This document shows positions 1 to 8,697 of a stretch of 64,000 bases of DNA, piece after piece. The notes below the pieces were generated by a model that was given only the letters and a program-made list of their open reading frames with translations, searched no databases and had not been told where the DNA came from. Position 1 is the stretch's first letter; every line of letters begins with the position of its first letter. Made by a program: the position numbers and the translations under genes. This DNA comes from Rhizobium tumorigenes (lineage in GTDB: Bacteria; Pseudomonadota; Alphaproteobacteria; Rhizobiales; Rhizobiaceae), in NCBI RefSeq assembly GCF_003240565.2, contig NZ_CP117260.1, forward strand, positions 124,001-188,000. The letters run 5' to 3'.

Positions 1-1
1 C

Positions 2-259
2 AACGTCTCAAGGGGTTCAACCGTCGATGAGGCGGCGTTGATTGCTGCCTTGCAGGAAAAAACCATACAGGCCGCGGGCCTTGATGTGTTCTGGAACGAG
101 CCCGACATCGACGCGCGTTTTATGACGCTCGACAATGTCGTCCTGCATCCGCATCATGGATCCGGTACAGTGGAAACGCGGCAGGCGATGGGCCAACTCG
201 TTCGCGACAATCTCGCGGCGCATTTCTCCGGCGCAGCACTGCCCACCCCGGTTGTTTGA
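2..259 (+). CDS. 2-hydroxyacid dehydrogenase, C-terminal part (5' truncated by window edge)
   Basis: Only the last 85 codons are present; the frame is open from base 2 to the TGA at 257-259. The start of the fragment (NVSRGSTVDEAALIAAL) matches the conserved segment after the catalytic Arg/Glu region of D-isomer-specific 2-hydroxyacid dehydrogenases. HPHHGSGT carries the family's catalytic histidine. These enzymes reduce 2-keto acids or oxidise 2-hydroxy acids with NAD(P)H. It sits 29 bp upstream of an idonate-dehydrogenase-like gene on the same strand, so a role in 2-ketogluconate/gluconate interconversion is a reasonable inference, but the substrate cannot be read from this fragment. Confidence 0.85.
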   Translation, partial: NVSRGSTVDEAALIAALQEKTIQAAGLDVFWNEPDIDARFMTLDNVVLHPHHGSGTVETRQAMGQLVRDNLAAHFSGAALPTPVV

Positions 260-288
260 GGCCTACTCCCATTGTTTGAGGTAAGACC

Positions 289-1320
289 ATGAAAGCACTT
301 GTCATTCATGCCGCCAAGGATCTTCGGATCGAGGAAATACAGGCGGGATTGCCGGGGCCGGGACAGGTGGGCATTGCCATCCAGGCCGGCGGCATCTGCG
401 GTTCGGACCTGCACTATTACAATCACGGCGGCTTCGGCACTGTGCGGCTGCGCGAACCGATGATCCTCGGGCATGAGATTGCCGGCACCATCAACGCCAT
501 CGGCGAAGGAGTGACTGATCTCTCTGTCGGCGACCGCGTCGCCGTTTCGCCCAGCAGACCTTGCAATCATTGCCGGTATTGCCTGAAAGGTCAGCAAAAC
601 CAGTGCCTCAACATGCAGTTCTACGGCAGCGCGATGCCGATGCCGCATATCCAGGGTGGCTTTCGCCAGCAGCTGGTGGCGGAAAGCTGGCAGTGCCACA
701 AGGTCAGGGACGGCGTTTCCATCGAGGAAGCGGCCTTCGCCGAGCCGTTCGCGGTCGTCCTGCATGCGGTCAACCGCGCAGGTTCGCTGCTGGGCAAGCG
801 CGTGCTGGTGACCGGGTGCGGGCCGATAGGCGCGCTCGCGATCATTGCGGCACGGGCACACGGCGCCCGCGAAATCGTCGTTACCGATGTCGTCGACAAT
901 GTTCTCAATCTGGCGCAGACCATCGGTGCGGACCGGACGATCAATGTCGCTTCCAACCCGCAAGATCTGTCCGCCTATGGCGTCGACAAGGGATATTTCG
1001 ACGTGATGTTCGAAGCGTCCGGCAATGAACGGGCGGTCAGGGCAGGGCTGGAGGCGTTGGCGCCGCGCGCCGTGTTGGTCCAGCTCGGCCTCGGCGGCGA
1101 TATCTCGCTGCCGCAGAACATGATCGTCGCCAAGGAAATCGAGATACGCGGGACCTTCCGGTTCCATGAGGAGTTCGCGCTGGCGGTCGATCTGATCAAC
1201 AGCGGGCGGGTCGACCTAAAGCCATTGCTGACGGCAGTTTTTCCGATAGAGGATGCAGTGGCAGCCTTCGAGGCGGCGAACGATCGCAGCAAGGCCATGA
1301 AGGTGCAGATCGCCTTCTAG
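289..1320 (+). CDS. L-idonate 5-dehydrogenase-like zinc alcohol dehydrogenase
   Basis: 343-residue medium-chain dehydrogenase. Catalytic zinc ligands are visible as C37 in GGICGSD and H62/E63 in LGHEIAG. The structural zinc site is C92, C95, C98 and C106. The nucleotide-binding loop VTGCGPIG lies near residue 180. The length and the N-terminal GGICGSDLHYYNHGG pattern are typical of L-idonate 5-dehydrogenase (L-idonate to 5-ketogluconate, NAD(P)-dependent). It lies between a 2-hydroxyacid dehydrogenase and a convergent LacI-type regulator, with a lactonase beyond, which supports aldonate metabolism. Sorbitol/xylitol dehydrogenase activity is the main alternative. Confidence 0.85.
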   Translation: MKALVIHAAKDLRIEEIQAGLPGPGQVGIAIQAGGICGSDLHYYNHGGFGTVRLREPMILGHEIAGTINAIGEGVTDLSVGDRVAVSPSRPCNHCRYCLKGQQNQCLNMQFYGSAMPMPHIQGGFRQQLVAESWQCHKVRDGVSIEEAAFAEPFAVVLHAVNRAGSLLGKRVLVTGCGPIGALAIIAARAHGAREIVVTDVVDNVLNLAQTIGADRTINVASNPQDLSAYGVDKGYFDVMFEASGNERAVRAGLEALAPRAVLVQLGLGGDISLPQNMIVAKEIEIRGTFRFHEEFALAVDLINSGRVDLKPLLTAVFPIEDAVAAFEAANDRSKAMKVQIAF

Positions 1321-1327
1321 ATTTGCC

Positions 1328-2377
1328 TCAGGCGCTTTCGCGCAACACGACGCGGCAGCTGGTGAGGGTGATCTCGTCGCCCTTCGGCTCTCCGCCCTGG
1401 ATGGCTTCGAGCAGCTTTGCCGCCGCCTGGCTGCCGATGCCATAGCAATCGGCATTGATCGTGGTGATGCGCGGGTGGCAGATCGACGAGATCTCGTAGT
1501 CACCGAAGCCGGCGATAGCGATATCTTCCGGCACGCGCATGCCGCGGCGCTGGCATTCCATCATCGCACCGAAGGCCGACAGGTCGGAAACGCACAGCAC
1601 GACCTCGGTGTCGGGCCAGCTTTCGAGCATGCTGACGATCGCCTGCGCGCCCTGCTGCATGGTGATCGGTGGGACGCCGAAGGAGATCACGCGGCCGGGC
1701 CCGAGTCCTAGTTCCTCGACGGTTTTCAGGAAGCCGCTGCGCCGCTGGCTGCCACGCGTGTCGCGCGCCGTGGTGCCGCCGATATAGCCGAACTTGCGGT
1801 AACCCTTGTCGGCCAGTGCCCGCACGAGCATCGACATGGCCTCGCCATTCGAGAAGCCGACGACATGGCCGAGAGGCTTTTCGGGTATCTCCCAGGTCTC
1901 GACGACCGGGATATTGGCATTTTCCAGCATGCGCCTCGCGCGTATCGTGTGCGATCCACCGGTCAATATGATGCCTTCCGGCCGCCGCCGCAGCATCGCC
2001 TCGATCAGCTTTTCTTCCTTGTCCGCCGCATAGTCTGTGTAGCCGAGAAGCAGCTGCAGGCCGGTATTTTCGAGCGCGTCGGTGATGCCCCTGGCGGTGT
2101 CGGAAAAGTTGGAATTGTTGATCGATGGCACCAGCGCCGCAATGAAGCCGGTGCGCCGGGACGACAGGCTGCCGGCCGACTGGTCAAGCACGTAGCCGAG
2201 TGCATCGACGGCATCCATGATCCGCTTGCGCGTTTCCTCGGAGACGCTGGCATCCTGCCGAAAAGCCCGCGAGACTGTCATCGCGGAAACGCCGACATAT
2301 TTGGCGACCTCAGCCATCGTCAGCTTCTGGATGTCTCGCGGCGCGCCGTTCGGCCTGCCCCCGGCTGGTTTTTTCAC
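1328..2377 (-). CDS. LacI-family transcriptional regulator (GntR/idonate type)
   Basis: N-terminal LacI helix-turn-helix (LTMAEVAKYVGVSAMTVSR) with the hinge segment ALGYV, followed by a periplasmic-binding-protein-like effector domain. An ATG at 2455 is in frame, but the GTG at 2377 is preferred: a GGGG-type ribosome site lies just upstream, and the extra 26 residues do not look like LacI sequence. With the GTG the protein is 349 residues, normal for the family. It converges on the idonate dehydrogenase gene (7 bp apart) and is divergent from the gluconolactonase-like gene. A half-conserved GntR-type operator (2523-2538) lies in the divergent gap, so repression of this aldonate block is likely. 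Confidence 0.88.
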   Translation of the reverse strand: MKKPAGGRPNGAPRDIQKLTMAEVAKYVGVSAMTVSRAFRQDASVSEETRKRIMDAVDALGYVLDQSAGSLSSRRTGFIAALVPSINNSNFSDTARGITDALENTGLQLLLGYTDYAADKEEKLIEAMLRRRPEGIILTGGSHTIRARRMLENANIPVVETWEIPEKPLGHVVGFSNGEAMSMLVRALADKGYRKFGYIGGTTARDTRGSQRRSGFLKTVEELGLGPGRVISFGVPPITMQQGAQAIVSMLESWPDTEVVLCVSDLSAFGAMMECQRRGMRVPEDIAIAGFGDYEISSICHPRITTINADCYGIGSQAAAKLLEAIQGGEPKGDEITLTSCRVVLRESA

Positions 2378-2522
2378 TGTGTCCCCATACGTATCGGTTG
2401 CCCAAAACACCGCGCGGCTTCGAGCAAGGTTCAACAATAAAGTTATCGCTACCATCGCACAATCGCAAAGTTTCGCACTCTCGCACTGCGCGTATCGCCA
2501 AAGGGCTCTCTCTGAGCGTCTT

Positions 2523-2538
2523 ATGTTACCGGTCGCAA
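2523..2538. promoter_or_regulatory. Candidate GntR/LacI-type operator
   Basis: ATGTTACCGGTCGCAA: the left half ATGTTACC and the central CCGG match the E. coli GntR operator (ATGTTACC-GGTAACAT). The right half keeps 5 of 8 symmetric positions. It lies between the divergent LacI regulator and the SMP-30 gene, 84 bp before the SMP-30 start. The position and the regulator's family support an operator role; there is no direct proof. Confidence 0.4.
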
Positions 2539-2621
2539 ACTAATTTGATCCTAGCAACATCAGGGTCTTGGCTGAACGGGAGAAAATGATATCGATAACC
2601 GAAATGCAGATGGAGGTGACG

Positions 2622-3545
2622 ATGTTTGGTGAAATCGAAGGCAGCGGCTTTGAAGTTCTCGATCCTCGTTTCGAGGCCTGCTTTGTCGGCCATGCGCGGG
2701 TCGAGCGGCTCTGGACTGGAGGCCGCTGGCTGGAGGGCCCGGCCTGGTTTGCGCCCGGACGCTACCTTGTGTTCTCCGACATCCCGAACAATCGGATGAT
2801 GCGCTACGATGAAACCAGCGGTCAGACATCCGTGTTCTGGTCGCCCTCGAACAATTCCAACGGCAATACCGTCGACAATGAAGGCCGGCTCGTCACCTGC
2901 GAGCATTTGACACGGCGGGTCACCCGGACGGATTTCGACGGCAAAATCACTGTCATCGCCGATCAGGTTGACGGCAAGCGTCTGAATTCTCCGAACGACG
3001 TGACCGTGAAGTCGGACGGCACAATCTGGTTTACAGATCCGACGTACGGCATCCTGACCGACTACGAGGGAGATTATGGCGAGGAGGAGATCGGCGGTTG
3101 CCACGTCTACTGCCACGATCCGCGGACGGGAACGCGTCGTGTCGCCGCCGATTTCGTCAAGCCGAACGGGCTGGCTTTCTCGCCGGACGAATCCATTCTC
3201 TACGTTTCGGATACCGGCGTTTCGCATCTCAGCGGCGGGCCGCGTCATATCCGCAAACTAGCCGTATCCGCCGACGGCAGGCTCGAAAACATCGGCGTTT
3301 TTGCCGAGTGCACGTCAGGGCTGTTCGATGGCTTCCGGGTCGATCGCAAGGGTCGCATCTGGGCCAGTGCCAGCGACGGCGTTCACGTCTACGATCCCGA
3401 CGGCACCCTGATCGGCAAGGTCCGGATCCCCGAAGGCGTATCCAACCTCACCTTCGGCGGTCCGAAAGGCAATCGGCTGTTCATCACCGGAACGACCTCG
3501 CTATACGCGGTGTATGTGACGGCGAACGGAGCGAAACTAGGCTGA
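2622..3545 (+). CDS. SMP-30/gluconolactonase-like sugar lactonase
   Basis: 307-residue beta-propeller lactonase, expected to open aldonolactones to aldonates with a divalent metal. Probable metal ligands are the Glu in WLEGPAWF, the Asn in NSPNDV, the Asn in KPNGLAFS and the Asp in FDGFRVD, matching the E/N/N/D set of SMP-30. An in-frame start exists at 2568, but the ATG at 2622 has GGAGGT at 2612-2617 and gives a normal N-terminus. No signal peptide, so cytoplasmic. It is transcribed divergently from the LacI regulator, fitting a gluconate/idonate lactone role. Confidence 0.85.
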   Translation: MFGEIEGSGFEVLDPRFEACFVGHARVERLWTGGRWLEGPAWFAPGRYLVFSDIPNNRMMRYDETSGQTSVFWSPSNNSNGNTVDNEGRLVTCEHLTRRVTRTDFDGKITVIADQVDGKRLNSPNDVTVKSDGTIWFTDPTYGILTDYEGDYGEEEIGGCHVYCHDPRTGTRRVAADFVKPNGLAFSPDESILYVSDTGVSHLSGGPRHIRKLAVSADGRLENIGVFAECTSGLFDGFRVDRKGRIWASASDGVHVYDPDGTLIGKVRIPEGVSNLTFGGPKGNRLFITGTTSLYAVYVTANGAKLG

Positions 3546-3668
3546 CGTTATGCATGGTATCGTCACGTTCCGAGATGGTGGTAGGCACGCTTGTAGTAGC
3601 CAGCGCCTTTACCGCGGATAGCCTTCACCGGCGGCCTCGATTAACGCCTGCCTCTGCCAGAAAGTGCC

Positions 3669-3688
3669 CGGCGGCCACAAGGCCGCCG
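3669..3688. terminator. Bidirectional stem-loop between convergent genes
   Basis: CGGCGGCC-ACAA-GGCCGCCG is an 8-bp perfect GC stem with a 4-base loop, placed between the convergent lactonase (ends 3545) and the dehydrogenase (ends 3708). There is no long T-run on either side, so it may act as a transcript end or 3'-protection structure rather than a classic intrinsic terminator. Confidence 0.55.
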
Positions 3689-3707
3689 AAGCATCGTCAT
3701 TTTACGC

Positions 3708-4601
3708 TTAGCTCGCGCCATTTGCCTTGGCTATGAAGTCCGTAAGGTGCGGAACGTAGTCTTCCGCCCCGGCACCGCCATTAGCCATAGCCACGGCGAA
3801 CGAGTTCTTCACCGCGCTCGACATTGTAGTGGTGACGGTCGCGGCATTTGCCATCGATTCCACGTAGCGCATGTCTTTGTAGGCATTGCTGAGAGTGAAC
3901 TTGTGGGCTTCCCGGTTGCCTTCCAGCGCATAGCCCATGAAGGTCTGATAGAAGCCGCAGTCCATGCGTCCGCCGCGGATCACCTGGTCGAATGTCTCTA
4001 TCGAGATGCCGACTTTTTTCGACAGCGCCAGGGCCTCGGAATAGAGCGCGGCATAGCCGAGCGAGATAAAATTGTTCAGGAGCTTCATCCGATGGCCGTC
4101 GGCGACGCCGCCGATGTGGACGATCTTCCCCGCCCATGTCGAGATCACCGGCTTGATGCGCTCAAAAACCGCCGCGTCTGCGCCGACCATGCAATCGAGA
4201 GTACCCGCCCACGCTTCTTTCGGCGTGCGGCTCAAGGGGGCATCGGCATAGAGAACGCCGATCTCGGCCATCTCTGCGGCCAGCGTCTGCGTCACCGTGG
4301 GCTCGCCGGTCGAGCAATCGATGATGACGGTCCCGGCGGCAAGTCCGGGTTTCATTGCCGCGACAGCTGCGGCAACTTCCGGCGAGCCGGTCAGGCAAAG
4401 AAAGACGATAGTGGAGTGACGGGCCAGTTCCTCGAGGGACTTTGCCTCGGTGGCTCCCCTTGAAACCAGATCATCGACCGGCACTCGGTTGCGATGGGCG
4501 ACGACCTGCAGCGGGTAGCCCTTTTCAACGATATTCTTTGCCATGCCATGGCCCATCAGCCCGGTGCCGACAAACCCGATGGTCTCAGTGGTATTGCTCA
4601 T
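3708..4601 (-). CDS. 3-hydroxyisobutyrate dehydrogenase-family oxidoreductase
   Basis: 297-residue beta-hydroxyacid dehydrogenase. The N-terminal Rossmann motif is GFVGTGLMGHGMA. The conserved catalytic lysine is in HRMKLLNN in the helical C-terminal half. The ATG at 4601 is chosen over an in-frame ATG at 4634 because GGGAGAGAG precedes it and the protein then begins just before the Rossmann strand. It is last in the otnK-otnC-this gene run on the minus strand, so it probably oxidises a hydroxy acid feeding the same pathway (2-hydroxy-3-oxopropionate reductase-like enzymes are also close in type). A second relative, LtnD, is encoded divergently at 6811. Confidence 0.82.
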   Translation of the reverse strand: MSNTTETIGFVGTGLMGHGMAKNIVEKGYPLQVVAHRNRVPVDDLVSRGATEAKSLEELARHSTIVFLCLTGSPEVAAAVAAMKPGLAAGTVIIDCSTGEPTVTQTLAAEMAEIGVLYADAPLSRTPKEAWAGTLDCMVGADAAVFERIKPVISTWAGKIVHIGGVADGHRMKLLNNFISLGYAALYSEALALSKKVGISIETFDQVIRGGRMDCGFYQTFMGYALEGNREAHKFTLSNAYKDMRYVESMANAATVTTTMSSAVKNSFAVAMANGGAGAEDYVPHLTDFIAKANGAS

Positions 4602-4634
4602 TTTACTCTCTCCCTGAACGTAGATGGTCGGCAA

Positions 4635-5276
4635 TCATGACAAATTGAATTTGCTGCGGAGCTCGTCTACCTGCTGTGGCGTCAGCGCGCGCAACACGTG
4701 GTTTTGCAGCATCAGGAACAGCTTGGCTGTTTCCTCGAGTTCCTCGGTCGCATACTGGGCGTTGGCAAGCGAAGTTCCGGCGACGACAGGACCGTGATTT
4801 GCCAGAAGCACCGCGTGATGCTTGCCGGCCAGCGCCTTCACGGCGTGCGCTAATTCCGGATCTCCCGGCGCGAAATAGGGCACCAGCGGCAAGCGGCCGA
4901 TGCGCATCACATAATATGCCGTCAGCGCTGGAAGCACATCGTTGGGATCGACGTCGGCAAGGATGCTGACGGCTGTGGCATGGCTCGAATGCAGGTGGAC
5001 GACGGCTGCCGCTTCTGACCGTTCGTCATACATCGAAAAATGCAGGACGGCTTCCTTGGTCGGCTTTTCTCCCGACAAGAGCTGGCGGGATGCGTCGAAA
5101 TGTGAAAGCCGATCTGGCTCGAGATTTCCCAGCGAGGCGTTCGTCGGCGTCATCAACCATCCGCCATCGGCAAGGCGCACCGAGATGTTTCCGCTTGAGC
5201 CGGCAGTCAGGCCGCGATTGAACAGCGAGGCGCCGACGCGGCAGATATCGTCGCGCGCTTTGTTGATCTCACGCAT
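4635..5276 (-). CDS. otnC: 3-oxo-tetronate 4-phosphate decarboxylase (class II aldolase family)
   Basis: 213 residues with the class II aldolase/adducin fold. NRGLTAGSSGNISVRL is the N-terminal phosphate/substrate loop. The zinc ligands are in VVHLHSSHATA and a later His in LLANHGPVV. In characterised systems OtnC decarboxylates 3-oxo-tetronate 4-phosphate to dihydroxyacetone phosphate. The gene overlaps the end of otnK by 8 bp, indicating translational coupling, and that pairing is diagnostic of the four-carbon acid sugar pathway. Fuculose-1-phosphate aldolase is a sequence relative but is disfavoured by context. Confidence 0.88.
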   Translation of the reverse strand: MREINKARDDICRVGASLFNRGLTAGSSGNISVRLADGGWLMTPTNASLGNLEPDRLSHFDASRQLLSGEKPTKEAVLHFSMYDERSEAAAVVHLHSSHATAVSILADVDPNDVLPALTAYYVMRIGRLPLVPYFAPGDPELAHAVKALAGKHHAVLLANHGPVVAGTSLANAQYATEELEETAKLFLMLQNHVLRALTPQQVDELRSKFNLS

Positions 5277-6552
5277 TCCCGTGCTCCGCTCGTAACAGAT
5301 GCCATGCCTTCAGAAAGAAATCCTCGGTACCGAAGTTTCCCGATTTCAGCGCCAATGCCAAGTCCGGGCCGTTGATGCTGCGGGTCCAGGGGACGCCGGG
5401 ATCGATCTCCGGCCCGATCTCGAGCATCGCCACCTGCAGCCCAGCAACGATAGCACCGGATGTTTCGCCACCGGCAACCAGAAACTTCGTAAATCCTCTG
5501 TTCTTCAAATGGGTTGCGACTTCGGCCAGCGTCGTTTCGACCAATGCGCCGGATTGGTGCCTGCCCATCGATGCCTGAATGTCTGCAAGGGCGGCCGGAT
5601 CTGCGCTCGAATACATAAGCACCGGCGCAGAGCTGTCCTGCGCAAGAGCCCAGTCTGCTATCTCCGAAGCCGTCTGCCTACCGTCCGAAATTGCGTTTAC
5701 ATCGAGCGCTAGCGTCGGCATGCCGCTGTGTCGCGCCGCCTCGATCTGGCCGCGGGTTGCGACCGAGCAGGATCCTGCCAGAATGGCTGCCCGACCCGCT
5801 GGCGCCGCCATTTGCACTTGTTCCTGCCGACGTGCGACGCGGCCCTTGGCAACGAGATCTTCCGCAAGGCCCAAGCCGATGCCTGAGCCGCCTGTTACAA
5901 GCCGCATATCCGCACACGCTTGTCCGATGGCATGCAGATCGGTGTCTGCAAGGGTGTCCACGATCACGATCCGGCGCCCGGCTACTTTTTCTGCTGCGAA
6001 AGCCCCTGATATCGCGTCCTGTCCGGACCTTAAGATATTGATATCGACCAGTCCTACGGCCAGCGACGTCTGACGGCCCAGCACCCGCACGATATTTGCG
6101 TCGGTCATCGGATTGAGCGGATGATCCTTCAGGGGGCTGTCCGACAGCAGCTGATCTCCGACGAAGAGGTGGCCTTTGTAGACGGTCCGGCCTGCTGCCG
6201 GAAAGGATGGACAGGCGATTGTGAAATCGACATCGAGGAGCGTCATCAGCGCTTCTGTGACCGGCCCGATATTTCCCTCGTCCGTGCTGTCGAAGGTCGA
6301 GCAGTATTTGAATAGAAACTTTTCCGCCCCCGCAGCAAGCAGGGCTCGGGCTGCGGCGCAAGACATATCAACCGCTTCATCGGCTGGAATCGATCGCGAC
6401 TTGAGGGCAATGACGACAGCATCGGCATTGGGAAACTTTTCATCTGGCGCGGGCACGCCGATGCGCTGCACCGTTCGCAGACCCGCGCGCGAAAGCATCA
6501 GGCAGAGATCGGTAGCACCGGTAATGTCGTCCGCAATTGCGCCTATCAGCAC
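5269..6552 (-). CDS. otnK: 3-oxo-tetronate kinase (four-carbon acid sugar kinase, DUF1537)
   Basis: 427 residues, full length for the family. The N-terminal sugar-acid-binding domain begins GAIADDITGATDL, the family hallmark. The C-terminal nucleotide-binding domain contains VTGGSGIGLGLA and VAGGETSGAIV. It phosphorylates 3-oxo-tetronate at C4 using ATP. It is first in a three-gene minus-strand run, with otnC overlapping its end. The 258-bp gap to the divergent ltnD (6553-6810) should hold both promoters. The D-erythronate versus L-threonate route depends on the dehydrogenase, not on this enzyme. Confidence 0.9.
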   Translation of the reverse strand: MLIGAIADDITGATDLCLMLSRAGLRTVQRIGVPAPDEKFPNADAVVIALKSRSIPADEAVDMSCAAARALLAAGAEKFLFKYCSTFDSTDEGNIGPVTEALMTLLDVDFTIACPSFPAAGRTVYKGHLFVGDQLLSDSPLKDHPLNPMTDANIVRVLGRQTSLAVGLVDINILRSGQDAISGAFAAEKVAGRRIVIVDTLADTDLHAIGQACADMRLVTGGSGIGLGLAEDLVAKGRVARRQEQVQMAAPAGRAAILAGSCSVATRGQIEAARHSGMPTLALDVNAISDGRQTASEIADWALAQDSSAPVLMYSSADPAALADIQASMGRHQSGALVETTLAEVATHLKNRGFTKFLVAGGETSGAIVAGLQVAMLEIGPEIDPGVPWTRSINGPDLALALKSGNFGTEDFFLKAWHLLRAEHGNA

Positions 6553-6810
6553 GTTCGTTCCTCATTATGCCAGCCGGTATACTGCTCCCAGGGTGTGAGC
6601 GAGGATGCATCCGACGGTAGCATCGAATTTCCTCCGCGCCGTCCCTTTCGCGCTCGACCGTGTTGTTGCTTCAGCGCAAAAAGCCCTTGCATTGCTTTTC
6701 CGACGCGCGCTAACTGTGTTTATGGCAACGCTATCATTTGAATTTGACGAGCACAAGCGCGTGTTTAATCCTGCGGTATCGGCCGCACTCCATTCGGCAA
6801 GGAAGCTCAG

Positions 6811-7725
6811 ATGACGACAAAACCTCAACAGACTGCCTGCGTGATCGGGTTGGGATCCATGGGGTTCGGGATAGCGGCCTCTCTTCTTCGCGGCGGCTTC
6901 GATGTCGTCGGCTGCGATGTCAGTGCGGACGCGATGGCGCGGTTCGAGGCGCTCGGTGGAAGGGTTGCTGGACTGCCGATCGATGCCGGGCGGGACGCGC
7001 AGATCGTGATTTCGGTCGTGGTCAATGCGGCGCAGACAGAGGCTGTCCTGTTCGGGGAGAATGGCGCCGTGACCGAAATGGGCAAGGGCGGTACCGTTTT
7101 GTCCTGCGCAACCATGTCGCCGGAGGCTGCGCGGGATTTTGAGCGTCGCGCGCAAGCTCTTGAATTGCTTTACATCGATGCACCGATCAGCGGGGGCGCG
7201 ACGCGTGCTGCTGCTGGTGAACTGACGATCATGGCATCCGGTGCGCCAGAGGCATTCGTCTCGGCACGTCCCGCCCTTGAATGTATTGCCACCAAGGTCT
7301 ACGAACTCGGCGACGCTGCGGGGGTCGGTGCTGCGTTCAAGATCGTCAACCAGTTGCTGGCCGGCGTGCACATCGCCGCTGCCTGCGAGGCCGTGACCTT
7401 CGCGAAGGCCATGGACCTGGATATTGCCAAGGTTTACGAGGTTATCTCGGCCTCCGCCGGCAATTCCTGGATGTTTGAGAACAGGGTTCCGCATATCCTG
7501 GAGGGCGATTACCGTCCGCGCAGTGCTGTCGATATCTTCACCAAGGATCTCGGCATCGTCTCGGATATCGCCCGCAATCTCAAATTTCCCACGCCCATAG
7601 CATCGACTGCCCTGCAGATGTTCGTCATGACGGCTGCCGCCGGCATGGGGCGCGACGACGATGCATCGATCGCGCGTATGATCGCGAACCTGACTGGGCT
7701 CGATCTTCCCGGCCTGGAGGCCTGA
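6811..7725 (+). CDS. ltnD: L-threonate dehydrogenase
   Basis: 304-residue beta-hydroxyacid dehydrogenase with the Rossmann motif GLGSMGFG at 13-20 and the catalytic lysine in GAAFKIVNQLL. LtnD oxidises L-threonate to 2-oxo-tetronate with NAD+. GGAAG precedes the ATG. It is followed after one base by otnI (GGAGG of the otnI ribosome site lies inside the end of this gene), and it is divergent from otnK-otnC, the standard arrangement of the threonate pathway. The assignment rests on family plus context; D-threonate or erythronate preference cannot be excluded. Confidence 0.87.
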   Translation: MTTKPQQTACVIGLGSMGFGIAASLLRGGFDVVGCDVSADAMARFEALGGRVAGLPIDAGRDAQIVISVVVNAAQTEAVLFGENGAVTEMGKGGTVLSCATMSPEAARDFERRAQALELLYIDAPISGGATRAAAGELTIMASGAPEAFVSARPALECIATKVYELGDAAGVGAAFKIVNQLLAGVHIAAACEAVTFAKAMDLDIAKVYEVISASAGNSWMFENRVPHILEGDYRPRSAVDIFTKDLGIVSDIARNLKFPTPIASTALQMFVMTAAAGMGRDDDASIARMIANLTGLDLPGLEA

Positions 7726-7726
7726 T

Positions 7727-8500
7727 ATGCCACGTTTTGCGGCCAATTTGACCATGATGTTCACAGAAGTTGGCTTCCTCGACCGTTTCGCCGCTGCTGC
7801 TGCGGCAGGGTTCGATGCGGTGGAGTATCTGTTCCCATACGATTTCGACCCGGTCGATATTGCCGAGCGATTGCATCGTCTCAAGCTCTCGCAAGCGCTT
7901 TTCAATTTGCCGCCGGGCGATTGGGCATCGGGCGAAAGAGGCCTCGCAGCGCTGCCAGAGCGAACGGATGAATTTCGCGCGTCTGTCGCGACCGCGCTCC
8001 GATATGCTGCGGCAACAGGCGTCAAGCGGTTGCACGTGATGAGCGGGCTGGCCGAGCGGTCGGACCCGGCCGCCGTCGCCGCCTATCGCCAGTCAATCGC
8101 CTACGCATGCGACAAGGCGGGCGAGACCGGGCTGGATATCGTCCTGGAGCCGATCAACGGGCGCGACATGCCCGGATATTTCCTCAATAATTTCAATTTC
8201 GCAGCGGATTTGATCGCAGATCTTGGATATCCGAACCTGAAATTGCAGTTCGATATCTACCATCGCCAGATCATCCATGGCGACGTGCTCTCTGGGCTGC
8301 GAACGATGATGCCCATCATAGGCCACGTTCAGACCGCATCGGTGCCCCTACGCCACGAGCCTGGAACGGGAGAGCTCGACGACTTTACCGTCCTGCGTGA
8401 ACTCGATCGGCTGGGATATGACGGTTTTGTCGGCTGCGAGTACCGCCCGGCACGCGGCACGATCGAAGGCCTCGGATGGCTGGCGATCTTTCGCCAATAG
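7727..8500 (+). CDS. otnI: 2-oxo-tetronate isomerase (hydroxypyruvate isomerase family)
   Basis: 257-residue TIM-barrel protein of the xylose-isomerase-like superfamily. RFAANLTMMFTEVGFLDRF at the N-terminus and the metal-site segments VLEPINGRDMPGYF and GCEYRP are typical of Hyi/OtnI proteins. OtnI converts 2-oxo-tetronate to 3-oxo-tetronate, linking LtnD to OtnK. It starts one base after the ltnD stop codon. Hydroxypyruvate isomerase (glyoxylate pathway) is the classical alternative, but adjacent ltnD, otnK and otnC decide for OtnI. Confidence 0.88.
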   Translation: MPRFAANLTMMFTEVGFLDRFAAAAAAGFDAVEYLFPYDFDPVDIAERLHRLKLSQALFNLPPGDWASGERGLAALPERTDEFRASVATALRYAAATGVKRLHVMSGLAERSDPAAVAAYRQSIAYACDKAGETGLDIVLEPINGRDMPGYFLNNFNFAADLIADLGYPNLKLQFDIYHRQIIHGDVLSGLRTMMPIIGHVQTASVPLRHEPGTGELDDFTVLRELDRLGYDGFVGCEYRPARGTIEGLGWLAIFRQ

Positions 8501-8531
8501 GGATGCAGTCAATTAATAGCCGACATGCTGA

Positions 8532-8547
8532 CTAACAGCGCTGCGAT
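8532..8547 (-). promoter_or_regulatory. Candidate LacI-family operator, distal copy
   Basis: Read on the minus strand this is ATCGCAGCGCTGTTAG. It shares 13 of 16 positions with the site at 8698-8713 and both are centred on CAGCGCTG with the central CG usual in LacI-family operators. A LacI regulator gene lies at 13484 in the same cluster. Confidence 0.4.
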
Positions 8548-8697
8548 TCAACAGAGAAATTCTGTACGTTTCAGGCACTGGCAGACGCGGGGAATGACCG
8601 CGCGCACTTCCACCTTGACCGCATAACGCCGATAAATTCGTTCCATCTTACATAAAATCGAAAACGAGCTTGACAGATGGCGGAATTGGCAGAAGTT

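Noticed and set aside
154..1167. Long open frame opposite the idonate dehydrogenase
   Set aside because: It is antisense to a clear zinc dehydrogenase, has no ribosome site and has an arginine/histidine-rich composition typical of high-GC shadow frames.
6565..8025. 486-codon minus-strand frame over ltnD-otnI
   Set aside because: It is antisense to two well-motivated genes and shows no recognisable domain; a shadow of high-GC coding.
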